Under the pieces are notes generated by a model that was not told the DNA's origin, searched no databases, and saw only the letters and a list, made by a program, of their open reading frames with translations. From Anaerolineae bacterium (GTDB lineage Bacteria; Chloroflexota; Anaerolineae; Aggregatilineales; JAFGMM01), in NCBI GenBank assembly GCA_027494055.1, contig JAOSJO010000022.1:693497-757496 (forward strand): a stretch of 64,000 nt of DNA. Direction: 5' to 3'. The position numbers and the translations under genes were made by a program. This document shows, one piece after another, positions 26,877 through 37,369 of the stretch (positions within the stretch are counted from its first letter, which is position 1; the number at the start of each line of letters is the position of its first letter).

Positions 26877-28397
26877 ATGGCTGACACCCCAACCCACTTT
26901 GAGAAAGTGCTGGTCGCCAACCGGGGCGAGATCGCGGTCCGGGTGATCCGCGCCTGCCACGAGCTGGGCCTGCGCGTGGTCGCGGTCTATTCCGATGTGG
27001 ACCGCGAGGCGCTGCACGTGCGCTACGCCGACGAGGCGTACCACATCGGCGCGCCGCCGCCCGCCGAGAGCTACCTGCGCATCGACAAGATTATCGACGT
27101 GGCGCGCAAGTCCAGCGTTGACGCGATCCACCCCGGCTACGGCTTCCTCGCCGAGCGGGCGGAGTTCGCCCAGGCGGCGCTCGACGCGGGGATCGCCTTC
27201 ATCGGCCCCAGGCCAGACGCCATCGCGGCGATGGGCGACAAGCTCCACGCGCGGCAGATCGCCGCCGCCGCTGGCGTGCCCATCATCCCCGGCACCGAGC
27301 CGGGCCTGCGCGACGACGCCCTCATCCACGCCGCCGACGCGCTCGGCTACCCGCTGATGATCAAGGCGGCGGCGGGCGGCGGCGGGAAGGGGATGCGCAT
27401 GGTGCAGCGCCCCGAAGACCTGCCCTCCGCGCTGGGCATCGCCCACCGCGAGGCGGCTGGTGCGTTTGGCGACGGGACCGTCTACCTGGAGAAGGTGATC
27501 GAGGGCGCGCGGCACATCGAAATCCAGGTGCTCGGCGACGAGCAGGGCAACCTGGTCCACCTGGGCGAGCGCGACTGCTCGTTGCAGCGGCGGCACCAGA
27601 AGCTGCTGGATGAGTCGCCCTCCATGTTCGTGGACGAGGGCCTGCGCGCCCGCATGGGCGAGGCCGCGCTCCGCGTGGCGCGCGCGGTGAACTACATCAA
27701 CGCCGGCACGGTCGAGTTTCTGGTCGATAAGCAGAAGCAGTTCTACTTCCTGGAGATGAACACGCGCGTGCAGGTGGAGCACCCCGTCACCGAGCTGGTG
27801 ACCGGCATCGACATCGTGAAGGATCAGATCCGCATCGCGCGCGGGCGGCGCATGAGCCACCACACGCAGGAGATGATCACCATGAAAGGCTGGGCGGTCG
27901 AGTGCCGCATCAACGCGGAGGACCCCTACAACGACTTCCTGCCCTCCACCGGCACGATCACCTCCCACTTCATCCCCAGCGGGCCGGGCGTGCGCGTCGA
28001 TCACGGCGTGTTCCGGGGCTACCGGGTCACGCCCTACTACGACTCGCTGCTCGCGAAGGTGATTGCCTACGGCGAGACGCGCGGCGCGGCGTTGCTGCGG
28101 ATGCGGCGCGCGCTGGATGAGTACCGGATCATGGGGCTGAAGACCAACATCCCCTTCCACCAGAAGATGCTCGACAGCCTGCGCTTCATGGCGGGGAGTT
28201 TCGACACAACCTTCGTGGAGGCGCGCTTCTCGATGGATGACGTGGGCGACGGGAGCAGCGTGCCGAGGCCGGAGATCGCCGCAATCCTGGCGACGCTGGT
28301 GGCCCACCGCGAGCGGCAGCAGGCGGCGCAGATCGTGCAGAAGCGCGACGCGCCGACCTCGCATTGGAAGTGGTCGGGACGTGCGCGGGGCTGGTAA
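26877..28397 (+). CDS. pccA: Acyl-CoA carboxylase, biotin carboxylase subunit
   Basis: 506 residues, the length of a stand-alone biotin carboxylase (AccC type). It carboxylates biotin with ATP and bicarbonate. N-terminal domain: KVLVANRGEIAVRVIRACHE. ATP-grasp domain: AAAGGGGKGMRMV (glycine-rich loop), EIQVLGDEQGN and FYFLEMNTRVQVEHPVTELV with the metal-binding Glu/Asn and catalytic Arg. C-terminal domain: ECRINAEDPYNDFLPS. It lacks a fused biotin carrier domain, which is encoded 12 bp downstream. The frame is intact. Together with the carboxyltransferase at 23677 it should form a propionyl-CoA carboxylase. Confidence 0.93.
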   Translation: MADTPTHFEKVLVANRGEIAVRVIRACHELGLRVVAVYSDVDREALHVRYADEAYHIGAPPPAESYLRIDKIIDVARKSSVDAIHPGYGFLAERAEFAQAALDAGIAFIGPRPDAIAAMGDKLHARQIAAAAGVPIIPGTEPGLRDDALIHAADALGYPLMIKAAAGGGGKGMRMVQRPEDLPSALGIAHREAAGAFGDGTVYLEKVIEGARHIEIQVLGDEQGNLVHLGERDCSLQRRHQKLLDESPSMFVDEGLRARMGEAALRVARAVNYINAGTVEFLVDKQKQFYFLEMNTRVQVEHPVTELVTGIDIVKDQIRIARGRRMSHHTQEMITMKGWAVECRINAEDPYNDFLPSTGTITSHFIPSGPGVRVDHGVFRGYRVTPYYDSLLAKVIAYGETRGAALLRMRRALDEYRIMGLKTNIPFHQKMLDSLRFMAGSFDTTFVEARFSMDDVGDGSSVPRPEIAAILATLVAHRERQQAAQIVQKRDAPTSHWKWSGRARGW

Positions 28398-28409
28398 GGC
28401 CGGGGAACT

Positions 28410-28904
28410 ATGCGATATGTGACGACGGTCAACGGGCGCGAGTACACAGTCGAGATCAACCGCGAAGGCGAGATCATCATCGACGGCGCGCGGCGCGCGG
28501 TCGATTTCAGGGCGCTGGACGCCGAAGCGCGTCTCTACTCGCTGCTGATTGCGCAGGGTTCGTTCGAGGCGCTGGTCGAGGCGCCGCCAGGACGAATATC
28601 ACGTGCTCATGCACGGTTCGCTCTCAACGTGCACGTCGCCGACGAGCGCGAACAACACCTCTCGCGGGCGAAGTTCGTGCCCCCCTCCGGCGACCTGAGC
28701 ATCAACGCGCCGATGCCCGGCCTCATCCAGGAGATCAGGGTCGCAGTGGGGCAGGAGGTCGAGGAGGGCGCGACGTTGCTCATCCTCGAATCGATGAAGA
28801 TGGGCAACGAGATCAAAGCCCCGCGCGCCGGCAAGGTGAGCTACCTCCACGTGGCTCCCGGCGATAGCGTGGAGCAGGGCCAGACGATGATGGTAATCAG
28901 CTAG
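28410..28904 (+). CDS. Biotin carboxyl carrier protein, with two compensating indels
   Basis: 164 residues. The C-terminal biotinyl domain is typical: INAPMPGLIQEIRVAVGQEV, the attachment lysine in LLILESMKMGNEIKAP, and APGDSVEQGQTMMVI. The N-terminal half matches the leader domain of acyl-CoA carboxylase carriers. Between about 28586 and 28632 the frame reads poorly (PPGRISRAHARFA), whereas a neighbouring frame reads QDEYHVLMHGSLS, which fits the family; two opposite indels appear to enclose this stretch. It is placed directly after the biotin carboxylase. Confidence 0.88.
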   Translation: MRYVTTVNGREYTVEINREGEIIIDGARRAVDFRALDAEARLYSLLIAQGSFEALVEAPPGRISRAHARFALNVHVADEREQHLSRAKFVPPSGDLSINAPMPGLIQEIRVAVGQEVEEGATLLILESMKMGNEIKAPRAGKVSYLHVAPGDSVEQGQTMMVIS

Positions 28905-28960
28905 CGCCCCGCCCGTGCTGGGCGCTCTGTGTGGGTGCGTGCGCAAGCAGATCGGAGAAT

Positions 28961-29602
28961 ATGGCTATGCCGGGCGCTTCCTATCTGGAGACCGAGGTCA
29001 AGGTGCGCGTGGCTGACCTGGAGACGATACGCCAGCGCCTGAACGCCGACCCGGACGCGGCGCTGACGAAGCCGCGCGTGCACGAGTACAACGTCCGCTA
29101 CGAGGACGCGGCCGGCGCGCTCACGCCGGCGGGCGTCGTGCTGCGGTTGCGGCGCGACGCGCCGGTTGCGGGCGGCGACCCGCGCGTCCGCCTGACGTAC
29201 AAGGCCCCTGCCGAGGCGCTGAGCGCCGGCGCGAGCACGCGCTTCGAGGCCGAGGTCGAGGTGAGCGACTTCGAGGCGATGAACCTGATCCTGAAGCGCA
29301 TGGGCTACCACCCGTGCTGGGTCTACGAGAAGTACCGCACGACCTACGCGGTGGCCGGCGCTGAAGTCGTGCTCGACGAGACGCCGCTGGGTGCGTTCGT
29401 CGAGGTGGAGGGCGCGCCGGCGGCCATCGAGACGGCGCTCGCGCGGCTGGCGCTCGCGGATGCGCCCCGCTTGCTGGAGAGCTATGCGGTGCTCTTCGAA
29501 AACGTCCGGCGCAACCTCGGCCTGCCGTTCAATGACATGACGTTCGCAGACTTCTGCGGGATCGACGTGCCGGAGCGCGCCTTCGCGCCGCCGGAGGGAT
29601 AG
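28961..29602 (+). CDS. CYTH-domain phosphohydrolase/cyclase-like protein
   Basis: 213 residues from ATG 28961. The N-terminal signature ExExK appears as YLETEVKVRVADLETI, followed by alternating charged strands of the triphosphate tunnel (VLRLRRD, RLTYKAP, TRFEAEVEV, YEKYRTTYAV, VVLDETPLGAFVEVEG). This is the CYTH family that includes class IV adenylate cyclases, thiamine triphosphatases and inorganic triphosphatases. Which reaction applies cannot be told. The next gene starts immediately after its stop codon. Confidence 0.85.
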   Translation: MAMPGASYLETEVKVRVADLETIRQRLNADPDAALTKPRVHEYNVRYEDAAGALTPAGVVLRLRRDAPVAGGDPRVRLTYKAPAEALSAGASTRFEAEVEVSDFEAMNLILKRMGYHPCWVYEKYRTTYAVAGAEVVLDETPLGAFVEVEGAPAAIETALARLALADAPRLLESYAVLFENVRRNLGLPFNDMTFADFCGIDVPERAFAPPEG

Positions 29603-30076
29603 ATGGCCGCGTACCTGCTCACCTACAACCCGAAGCTCTGGAAGTGGCCCGACATCCCGGACTGCATCGCGCAGATCCGGCAGGACGGCCACTACCCGAT
29701 GAGCTGGACCTGCGGCAACACGCGCAAGATCGTCCCCGGCGACCGGCTCTACATCATGCAGTTAGGGGTCAGGCGGCGCGGCATCTTCGCGTCGGGCAGG
29801 ACCACATCGAGCGTGATTGAGAGCGCGCACTGGAGCGAGCGCAAGCGCGCGCAAGGCCAGCGGATGCGCTCCATCGAACTGCACCTGGACGCGCTGCTCG
29901 ACCCCGACAGCGAGCCGATCTTCCCCTACGAGAAGCTCATGGACGACTTCCCGCAGGTGCGCTGGACGCCCCGGTCGTCGGGCATGAGCATCCCGGAGGC
30001 GGTTGCGACGCCGCTGGAGGCCGAGTGGCGGCGCTTCCTGCGCGAGACGGGCGCGCGCGTCCTGACAGGGCAATAG
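29603..30076 (+). CDS. EVE/PUA-like domain protein
   Basis: 157 residues, starting at the base after the stop of the CYTH gene. The N-terminal part, MAAYLLTYNPKLWKWPDIPD with SWTCGNTRKIVPGDRLYIMQ and LGVRRRGIFASGRTTS, is typical of the EVE/PUA-like fold seen at the N-terminus of some modification-dependent HNH restriction proteins and stand-alone regulators, where it reads modified bases. No nuclease domain is attached here. Whether it acts in restriction or elsewhere is open. Confidence 0.7.
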   Translation: MAAYLLTYNPKLWKWPDIPDCIAQIRQDGHYPMSWTCGNTRKIVPGDRLYIMQLGVRRRGIFASGRTTSSVIESAHWSERKRAQGQRMRSIELHLDALLDPDSEPIFPYEKLMDDFPQVRWTPRSSGMSIPEAVATPLEAEWRRFLRETGARVLTGQ

Positions 30077-30097
30077 GCAGCTAACGAGGCAGGCACC

Positions 30098-31759
30098 ATG
30101 ACCGAGATCACGACCGGCGAGAACGCCAAAGCTGCGTGGGAAGAAAACGTGCTCAAGCCCACGCTCGCACGCCACCCCGAACGGCGCGAGGCGTTCACCA
30201 CGCCCTCCGGCATCCCGCTCAAGCGGCTCTACACCCCCGAAGACGTGAACCCGGATTATGGGGAGGCGCTCGGCTTCCCCGGCGATTACCCGTTCACGCG
30301 CGGCGTGCAGCCGACGATGTACCGGGGCCGGCTCTGGACCATGCGCCAGTACGCCGGCTACGCCACCGCCGAGGAGACCAACGCGCGCTACCGCTACCTG
30401 CTTGAGCAGGGGCAGACCGGCCTCTCGGTGGCGTTCGACCTGCCGACGCAGATTGGCTACGACCCCGACCACCCGCTTGCGCTGGGCGAGGTGGGCAGGG
30501 TGGGCGTGAGCATCCCCACGTTGCGCGAGATGGCGCGCCTGTTCGAGGGCATCCCGCTCGACAGGGTGAGCACGAGCATGACGATCAACGCGCCGGCGGC
30601 GATCTTGCTGGCGATGTACATTGCGGTGGGGCAGCAGCAGGGCGTCGAGCCGGCGAAGCTGCGCGGCACGGTACAGAACGACATCCTCAAGGAGTACGTC
30701 GCGCGCGGCACGTACATCTTCCCGCCGCGCCCGTCGATGCGCCTGGTCACCGACCTGTTCGCGTACTGCAAGGCGCACCTGCCGCGCTTCAACACGATCA
30801 GCATCAGCGGCTACCACATGCGCGAGGCCGGCTGCACGGCGGTGCAGGAGGTCGCCTTCACGCTGGCGGACGGCATCGCCTATGTCGAGGCGGCAATCCA
30901 GGCCGGCCTCGCGGTGGACGAGTTCGCGCCCCGGCTGAGCTTCTTCTTCGCCGGCTACACAAACTTCCTTGAGGAGGTCGCGAAGTACCGCGCCGCGCGG
31001 CGGCTGTGGGCGCGCATCATGCGCGGGCGGTTCGGCGCGAAGGAGCCGGAATCGTGGCGGCTCAAGTTCCACACGCAGACCGGCGGCGCGACGCTGACGG
31101 CGCAGCAGCCGGAAAACAACGTGATCCGCGTCGCGCTCCAGGCGCTCGCGGCGGTGCTCGGCGGCACGCAGAGCCTGCACACCAACTCGCGCGACGAGGC
31201 GCTGGGCCTGCCGACCGAGGCGAGCGTGCAGATCGCGCTGCGCACGCAGCAGATCATCGCCCACGAGAGCGGCGTCGCCGACACGGTAGACCCGCTCGCG
31301 GGCAGCTACGCAATCGAGGCGCTGACGGACGAGATCGAGCGGCAGGCGCAGGCGTACATTGACCGGATCGACGAACTGGGCGGCGCGCTGGCGTGCGTGG
31401 AGCAGGGCTACATGCAGCGCGAGATCCAGGAGGCGGCCTACCGGCAGCAGCAGGCGGTCGAGGCGGGCGATGCGGTGGTCGTCGGCGTCAACCGTTTCAC
31501 CGAGGAAGAGGCGACGCCGGTGGACGTCCTCACGGTGGATCCCAGCATCGAGGCGCGGCAGCGCGAGAAGCTGGCGCAGCTCCGCGCCGGGCGCGACAAC
31601 GCGCGCGTGAGCGAACGCCTCTCCCGGCTGGAGAGCGCCGCGCGCGGCAGCGATAACCTTATGCCGTTCTTCGTGGAGTGCGTGGCGCACGACGTGACGC
31701 TCGGCGAGATTTGCGGCGTGCTGCGCGGGGTGTTCGGCGAGTACCGGGCGGGATTGTGA
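30098..31759 (+). CDS. mcmA: Methylmalonyl-CoA mutase, large (catalytic) subunit
   Basis: 553 residues, the substrate-binding barrel without the cobalamin domain. It converts (R)-methylmalonyl-CoA to succinyl-CoA with adenosylcobalamin. Signatures: [97 protein letters not shown] and [20 protein letters not shown]. The missing B12-binding subunit must be encoded elsewhere. With the carboxylase genes upstream and the epimerase downstream it completes the propionyl-CoA to succinyl-CoA route apart from that subunit. Frame intact. Confidence 0.95.
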   Translation: MTEITTGENAKAAWEENVLKPTLARHPERREAFTTPSGIPLKRLYTPEDVNPDYGEALGFPGDYPFTRGVQPTMYRGRLWTMRQYAGYATAEETNARYRYLLEQGQTGLSVAFDLPTQIGYDPDHPLALGEVGRVGVSIPTLREMARLFEGIPLDRVSTSMTINAPAAILLAMYIAVGQQQGVEPAKLRGTVQNDILKEYVARGTYIFPPRPSMRLVTDLFAYCKAHLPRFNTISISGYHMREAGCTAVQEVAFTLADGIAYVEAAIQAGLAVDEFAPRLSFFFAGYTNFLEEVAKYRAARRLWARIMRGRFGAKEPESWRLKFHTQTGGATLTAQQPENNVIRVALQALAAVLGGTQSLHTNSRDEALGLPTEASVQIALRTQQIIAHESGVADTVDPLAGSYAIEALTDEIERQAQAYIDRIDELGGALACVEQGYMQREIQEAAYRQQQAVEAGDAVVVGVNRFTEEEATPVDVLTVDPSIEARQREKLAQLRAGRDNARVSERLSRLESAARGSDNLMPFFVECVAHDVTLGEICGVLRGVFGEYRAGL

Positions 31760-31795
31760 GGCGCGCGGGCGACCGGGCGGGCACAGGACAGGACG

Positions 31796-32206
31796 ATGGG
31801 CATCAAAGCGGTCAATCACGTCGCGATTGTGGTCGAGGACATCGAAAGCGCGCTCGCCTTCTGGCGCGACGCGCTGGGCCTGCCGCTGGCGCGCACCGAG
31901 CGCATGGACGCCGAGGCGGTGGAGGTCGCCTTCCTGCCGGTGGGCGAGTCCGAGATCGAGCTGCTGGAACCGACCACGCCGGACTCCGGGGTTGCGCGCT
32001 TCCTGGAGAAGCGCGGCCCTGGCATCCACCACATCTGCATCGAGGTGGATGACATCGCCGCGACGATGGCGCGGCTGCGCGCGCACGGCGTGACGCTTAT
32101 CAACGAGACGCCGCGCGAAGGCCCAGGCGGCCGGCAGTACGCCTTCATCCACCCCAGGAGCGCGGGCGGCGTGCTCGTGGAGCTGTACCAGCTCCCGGCG
32201 GAGTAA
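31796..32206 (+). CDS. mce: Methylmalonyl-CoA epimerase
   Basis: 136 residues of the VOC fold. It interconverts (S)- and (R)-methylmalonyl-CoA. Metal ligands are visible at the usual places: His in VNHVAIVVEDIESALAFWRD, His in GPGIHHICIEVDDIAATM, and Glu in GGVLVELYQLPAE; the general-base glutamate region is SEIELLEPT. It follows the mutase gene by 36 bp. Confidence 0.93.
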   Translation: MGIKAVNHVAIVVEDIESALAFWRDALGLPLARTERMDAEAVEVAFLPVGESEIELLEPTTPDSGVARFLEKRGPGIHHICIEVDDIAATMARLRAHGVTLINETPREGPGGRQYAFIHPRSAGGVLVELYQLPAE

Positions 32207-32326
32207 CGCGGGTCCGCGCCGCCGAGAAGCCCCGGCCCCGCGCGCAAAATGCGCGACCGGGGCAGACGTGCTACAATCGCGGCAGTTGTTAGACCCCAGG
32301 CTCAATTCAGTAAGGGGCGCATCACC

Positions 32327-33246
<920 letters not shown>

Positions 33247-33247
33247 A

Positions 33248-35494
33248 CAAGACTTCAGAAAGCAGACTCTCCAGAGAGTTATCGCCTGTCCCATCCTTCG
33301 TTTCATTTGCCTTGCGCTGCCGGTAGCCAAAGATCGTTTCGCGCTTCTTGATCTCACCTGATCCTGGGATCGAGACATTTTTGCCTCGGAGTTTGCGAAT
33401 CCGCATCCGGATACACTCCCACGTCCGATGGGGAAGCGCTTCAGCTATTTCGACTTGAGTTGCACCCTGATCCAACAAGCAAAGCAGGCGCTCATCCTCT
33501 TCCGGTGACCAACGCTCACCTGTGCTTGCCTGATGGGGGAGAGCGCCGTTTTGGGTTCGGGCCAAGTACATCTCATAGGTCTCATCATCCTTGATGACCT
33601 TTGGAGTTGCGACAGGAACACCGGTGCGCCGCTCGGAATACACTTTGTTTCTGATCTGCGCCCATGTCCGCTGCGGAAAAGCAGAAGCGATTTCAACCTG
33701 GGGCGCTCCAGCGTCAATCAGTCCCAGAAGCCGCTTCACTTGGCTTGGAAGCCATTGGCAACCGGTTGATGACTGACGAGGCAGAAGAGTCTCGTCACTG
33801 CTTTCATCACGCCACCTGACAACAAGGTGTAGTCCGTTTTTCTCAACCGGCGCGGCCTCAATTCGCGCTATGAAGGCCTGCAGGATGGAGACCTTCACGT
33901 CTCTGGTTAGCTCATCCCAGTTATCAAGCGCCGGGCCACAGCTTTCTCGAAGTGCAGCAAGCGCCTCAAGCCGGGCTGCCTCGTTGTCGGCGGCCAGAAG
34001 CTCAGCTTGCAGGCGGTCGTGTTCGGCTTGCGCCGCCTCATACCGCTCCTGGACGCGGGCAAGCATGTTGGGGTTAGTAAGCTTCTCAAGGCTGGTGATG
34101 AGATTGTCCATGACCTGCTCAAGCGCCTTGAGTTGAGAGGCCGTCCGCTGCCGTTCTTTCTCGTACTCCTTCGAAAACTCGGCAAGGACCTTTTGCCAGG
34201 CTTCGGCATCGAACGTCGCACGTAGTTTCGAAAGCAGCATCCCGACTACCGCGCCATCAATAAAATCGGCTGCCTTCCCCCAGATGTAGGTGCACTGAGC
34301 ATCCGGTGCACAAAGGACGTAGGTATAGTGCTGCAAAGGGCCTACCCAACTTGTCCCCACATTGCGCCACTCACCCTCATACTGAGAGACAATCATGCCG
34401 GCGCACAAAGGGCGATCAACCGGGCGTTTCTCATCAACTGACGGGCGAGCCTGCGGCTGATAGGGCCGATACGATCTGTTCGGTGATCCGTCTGGGTGCA
34501 CATCCGAGAGGTAGTTAAATGCGCGCAAAAATACATCAACCGGCACAATCGCGGGATGGTTGTCCCACTTGACGACCGTACCATTGACGATCCAGTGCCC
34601 AATGTAGGCGGCATTTGTCAGAAGGCCTGCCAGGCCGGTTCTACCCGGACAGTAACCTTTTCCATAGCGGCGCATATTGGGGTAGAACACCTTGAAACCC
34701 TCGGGCGGATGGCGGGTTTCGGGATCGGGGTAGTAGGGACCGTGCGCGTGGATATGGCGCACGGTTGCACGCAGGTTGCCGGCGTAAGAGAGGAAGAGGC
34801 GGAAATACTCACCGACTACTTCGGCATACGTCTCAAAAGGCACGTAGTGTCGCCAGTCCGGGTTGGTGCTTCCATCAGGCAGTGTCTTGCGCATGTCAAC
34901 CATGAAGCCGGCAGGCATTCCACCTCCGGCCCAGCGACCCTCCATCATCAGGCGATGTCTTGCCCGATGAAGCCTTCCGCGTATGACCGCATTGATGTAC
35001 TCTGCTGCCATTTCCGACTTAAAGCGAAACTGCCGGGCGTGGAAAGTCCCGGAAAGCTCGTTGGCAAAGTCGTAGACCATGCTGGGGGTGAGCACAAGAA
35101 CCCGCGACTCCCGGCACGCCTCAATGAAGATGTTGACCTGAATCTGGGTCACGTCCCGGAAAAGCCGGTCCTCGTCTTGGCAGGCGACAGCGCCAACCTT
35201 CCCCTCGGTGATGAGGTCAAAAAGCATACTCATTCCGGGGCGCTCATCGATCTTGGTTGAGCCGCTGATACCGCCGTCCATGTCGATCATCATGATGTCG
35301 TCTCCCGCCCAACCTCGCTGCTTGAGGTACTCGACCATATCCACGGTTTGGATGGTAGTTGAGACGTTGCCGATTTGGGCATCCGTTGACTGGCGATAGT
35401 AGACAGCGATGGGTCGGTTTGTGGGCAGTTGACTGGTGTGGTCGGGGGCTGCCAAGACATCGGACTTATTCCGGGACCTGTAGCGTTTAGTCAT
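33248..35494 (-). CDS. Large serine recombinase (integrase) at the left junction
   Basis: About 749 residues inside the element. The catalytic domain opens with RPIAVYYRQSTDAQIGNVST (active-site serine in RQST) and continues with DMDGGISGSTKIDERPGMSM and ACQDEDRLFRDVTQIQ. The recombinase domain and a zinc-ribbon-like CAPDAQC segment follow, then a coiled coil (LKALEQVMDNLITSLEKLTN). The C-terminus has two tandem SANT/Myb-like repeats (QWLPSQVKRLLGLIDAGAPQ and RWSPEEDERLLCLLDQGATQ). No stop occurs before the junction; the frame reads on into antisense comM. Start ATG 35494 overlaps the stop of a small upstream ORF. Confidence 0.9.
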
Positions 35495-35715
35495 CTTTCT
35501 ATCTCCGTTCTTGCTTTTCCAACTCTCCTTGTATTTGGCTCTTGGGCCGCGCGCGAGACATAAGTACGCACAAAGCCTTGAATAAGAGCCGTGTATGCCC
35601 GGTGAAGATCAATCGTCGTTTTCGAGCATTCCGGCTTTGGGGCCTTCGTTCGGGCAGGTCGCGGCTTGGATACACTGGGTTTAGGTTGCGGCATGGCCTC
35701 CTTTCCAAAGGCCAA
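35491..35715 (-). CDS. Small basic protein coupled to the serine integrase
   Basis: 74 residues, strongly basic and rich in Pro/Lys/Arg (MPQPKPSVSKPRPARTKAPK), ending GKARTEIER. Its TGA overlaps the integrase ATG, the usual sign of translational coupling. It may be a small accessory factor of the integrase; no family recognised. Confidence 0.45.
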   Translation of the reverse strand: MAFGKEAMPQPKPSVSKPRPARTKAPKPECSKTTIDLHRAYTALIQGFVRTYVSRAAQEPNTRRVGKARTEIER

Positions 35716-36067
35716 CGAGCCTTCCTAGCCCACGGCCAATGCTGTTTACCCACATGATCTGAAACAAGAATGGGGGATGGCGCTGAACCGAAACCGGGCG
35801 ATAGCGGTACGTGGCTGCCGAACCCCTGGCATAAAAGCGCCGAGGTGGATTGAGAAGCTTGCCTATCAGGTGCGCAAGGCGAGCGCAGGTATAGAGGCGA
35901 GGGGAGCGAACTCGATAGCGAAGAAGCCGTGTCTCCTCATCCCTTAGCCGGCTCTGGTACAGCCTGCGCGGGCCGGGGAGACGCTTTCTCTGCGCCCATG
36001 CCGCTAGACGCTGGAGCTCGGCTCGGCGATTCAGGGCGCAGAACATATTGTAGAACTCGCGCAACAT
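35681..36067 (-). CDS. Hypothetical basic protein upstream of the integrase
   Basis: 128 residues starting at ATG 36067 (or the internal ATG 36046), with many arginines (AAWAQRKRLPGPRRLYQSRL). A possible promoter, TTGACT and TAGACT 18 bases apart, lies just upstream. The 3' end overlaps the next small ORF by 35 bases. Coding status is uncertain. Confidence 0.35.
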   Translation of the reverse strand: MLREFYNMFCALNRRAELQRLAAWAQRKRLPGPRRLYQSRLRDEETRLLRYRVRSPRLYTCARLAHLIGKLLNPPRRFYARGSAATYRYRPVSVQRHPPFLFQIMWVNSIGRGLGRLVGLWKGGHAAT

Positions 36068-36139
36068 ATTATCTTGAGTCTAACAGAAGTCCGGCAAATG
36101 AGTCAATAAGCGAATCAAATGAGTAACTATGTTGTCCAA

Positions 36140-36169
36140 TTGCGTTCGCCAGTCACTATCTGCTACGAT
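36140..36169 (+). promoter_or_regulatory. Promoter of the 36183 gene
   Basis: TTGCGT (36140-36145) and TACGAT (36164-36169) are 18 bases apart, 13 bases before ATG 36183; the leader would be about 5-7 nt. Confidence 0.45.
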
Positions 36170-36182
36170 GAGTGTGTCGTCC

Positions 36183-36855
36183 ATGGCCGTCCAACCTGAC
36201 ACCATCATCCGGAAACTGGCAAAGGCGCTTCTGTCGCTATTTGACTTTGACCTGGCCGACGTGGTGCGGGTGCTGAAAAACCTCGCCCAGCGCTACCTAG
36301 TATCCCGTCCCGAGGGGATGTACGAGGTGCTGGAGCACGACGCGCAGCTTGAGTTGTGTGACGCCAAAGGCAGCAAAGCCGTCTACTCCAAGCGCCAGCG
36401 GGTGCGGTTTTCTTCAGGACAACATCATCGCCTACCAGGACCAAGCCTGGGGTGACGGCGAGATATTCGCCGACTACAAGTGCTCACCTGGTGTGCCGGT
36501 GGATCGCTACCGGGAAGGGCACCGCTGGCGGGTGCTGATCTCGCTGCGGGAGACCAAGAACAAGGGTGATGTTGACGAGTTTCACATTGAGCGCACCATT
36601 CGAGATGGCTTCACCGGAGCCGTTGAGGACTTCCAGACCGAGATCGCCCACACTACGTGCAGGCTGTCTCTGAGCGTCATCTTCCCGAAGAGTCGGTTTC
36701 CGAAGGAAGCTTCACTGGTTGAACAAAACGCGGCGCGGACCGTGGAGCTTGGACCCTCTCACCGGGCGACATTGCCTGACGGTCGGCAGCAAGTGGTGTG
36801 GCGAGCTGACAAGCCGGTGTTGTTTGAGGCATACATCCTGCGCTGGCGGTGGTAA
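36183..36855 (+). CDS. Hypothetical element protein, one frameshift
   Basis: About 224 residues after repair. The first part (MAVQPDTIIRKLAKALLSLF, DFDLADVVRVLKNLAQRYLV, AQLELCDAKGSKAVYSKRQR) and the second part (DNIIAYQDQAWGDGEIFADY, GHRWRVLISLRETKNKGDVD, RADKPVLFEAYILRWRW) are joined by a one-base shift near 36410, in a TTTTC stretch. The second half looks beta-rich. No family recognised. The start was chosen from the promoter position. Confidence 0.6.
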
Positions 36856-37056
36856 TGCTCGGCGAGGTGGGCGACACGCCCGGATAACCGAGCGCGTCGC
36901 CCTGTGGATCACTGCACCCTATCAGGTGCCGCCGCCGCCGCTCATGGCTCCCTCCTTTCGGCTGCGCCGTCACAGTTGATCAATGCCTTATTCACTTGTT
37001 AAAGAACAGAGCCATTCTCACTAACCAGGAAAAAGCCACGGTCGATCTGCGAGCCG

Positions 37057-37088
37057 CTGTTGAGAAGTCCCAGAGACCATCTCAACAG
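37057..37088. repeat. Inverted repeat in an intergenic region
   Basis: CTGTTGAGA and TCTCAACAG are perfect 9-bp arms with a 14-base spacer. The surrounding stretch 36856-37369 has no supported gene; it becomes markedly AT-rich from about 37140 and carries the direct repeats listed separately. Confidence 0.6.
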
Positions 37089-37166
37089 GGTGGGTATCGA
37101 GGGAGAGCTACTTGAACCTTGTAGGACCAATCTAGATCGCTTTCCATATCAACTATACAATATAAC

Positions 37167-37330
37167 GTTTGATACTATATGTTGGGAACCTTGACAAAAG
37201 AGGTCATCACACATGTCCAGGGTTAACAGCTTCTAGGAATTCCTGCTACTCAAGCAACAAACGAGAAGTTTGATACTAACTATTGGAAGCTTTGGCCTCA
37301 AGAGTGAGCACCCAACGTCATATTGGAAGC
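37167..37330. repeat. Direct repeats next to the excisionase-like gene
   Basis: GTTTGATACTA occurs at 37167-37177 and 37268-37278 (101 bp apart), each followed 3-4 bases later by a TTGGRARC motif. TATTGGAAGC repeats exactly at 37281-37290 and 37321-37330 (40 bp apart). Such spaced direct repeats could be binding sites for the small HTH protein encoded just downstream on the other strand, or recombination arm sites. Confidence 0.5.
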
Positions 37331-37369
37331 CTACCACACTACTTCTTCGGTGTCAAGGGGTCGTCAGGC

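Noticed and set aside
26832..28364. 510-codon minus-strand frame
   Set aside because: Antisense shadow of the biotin carboxylase gene.
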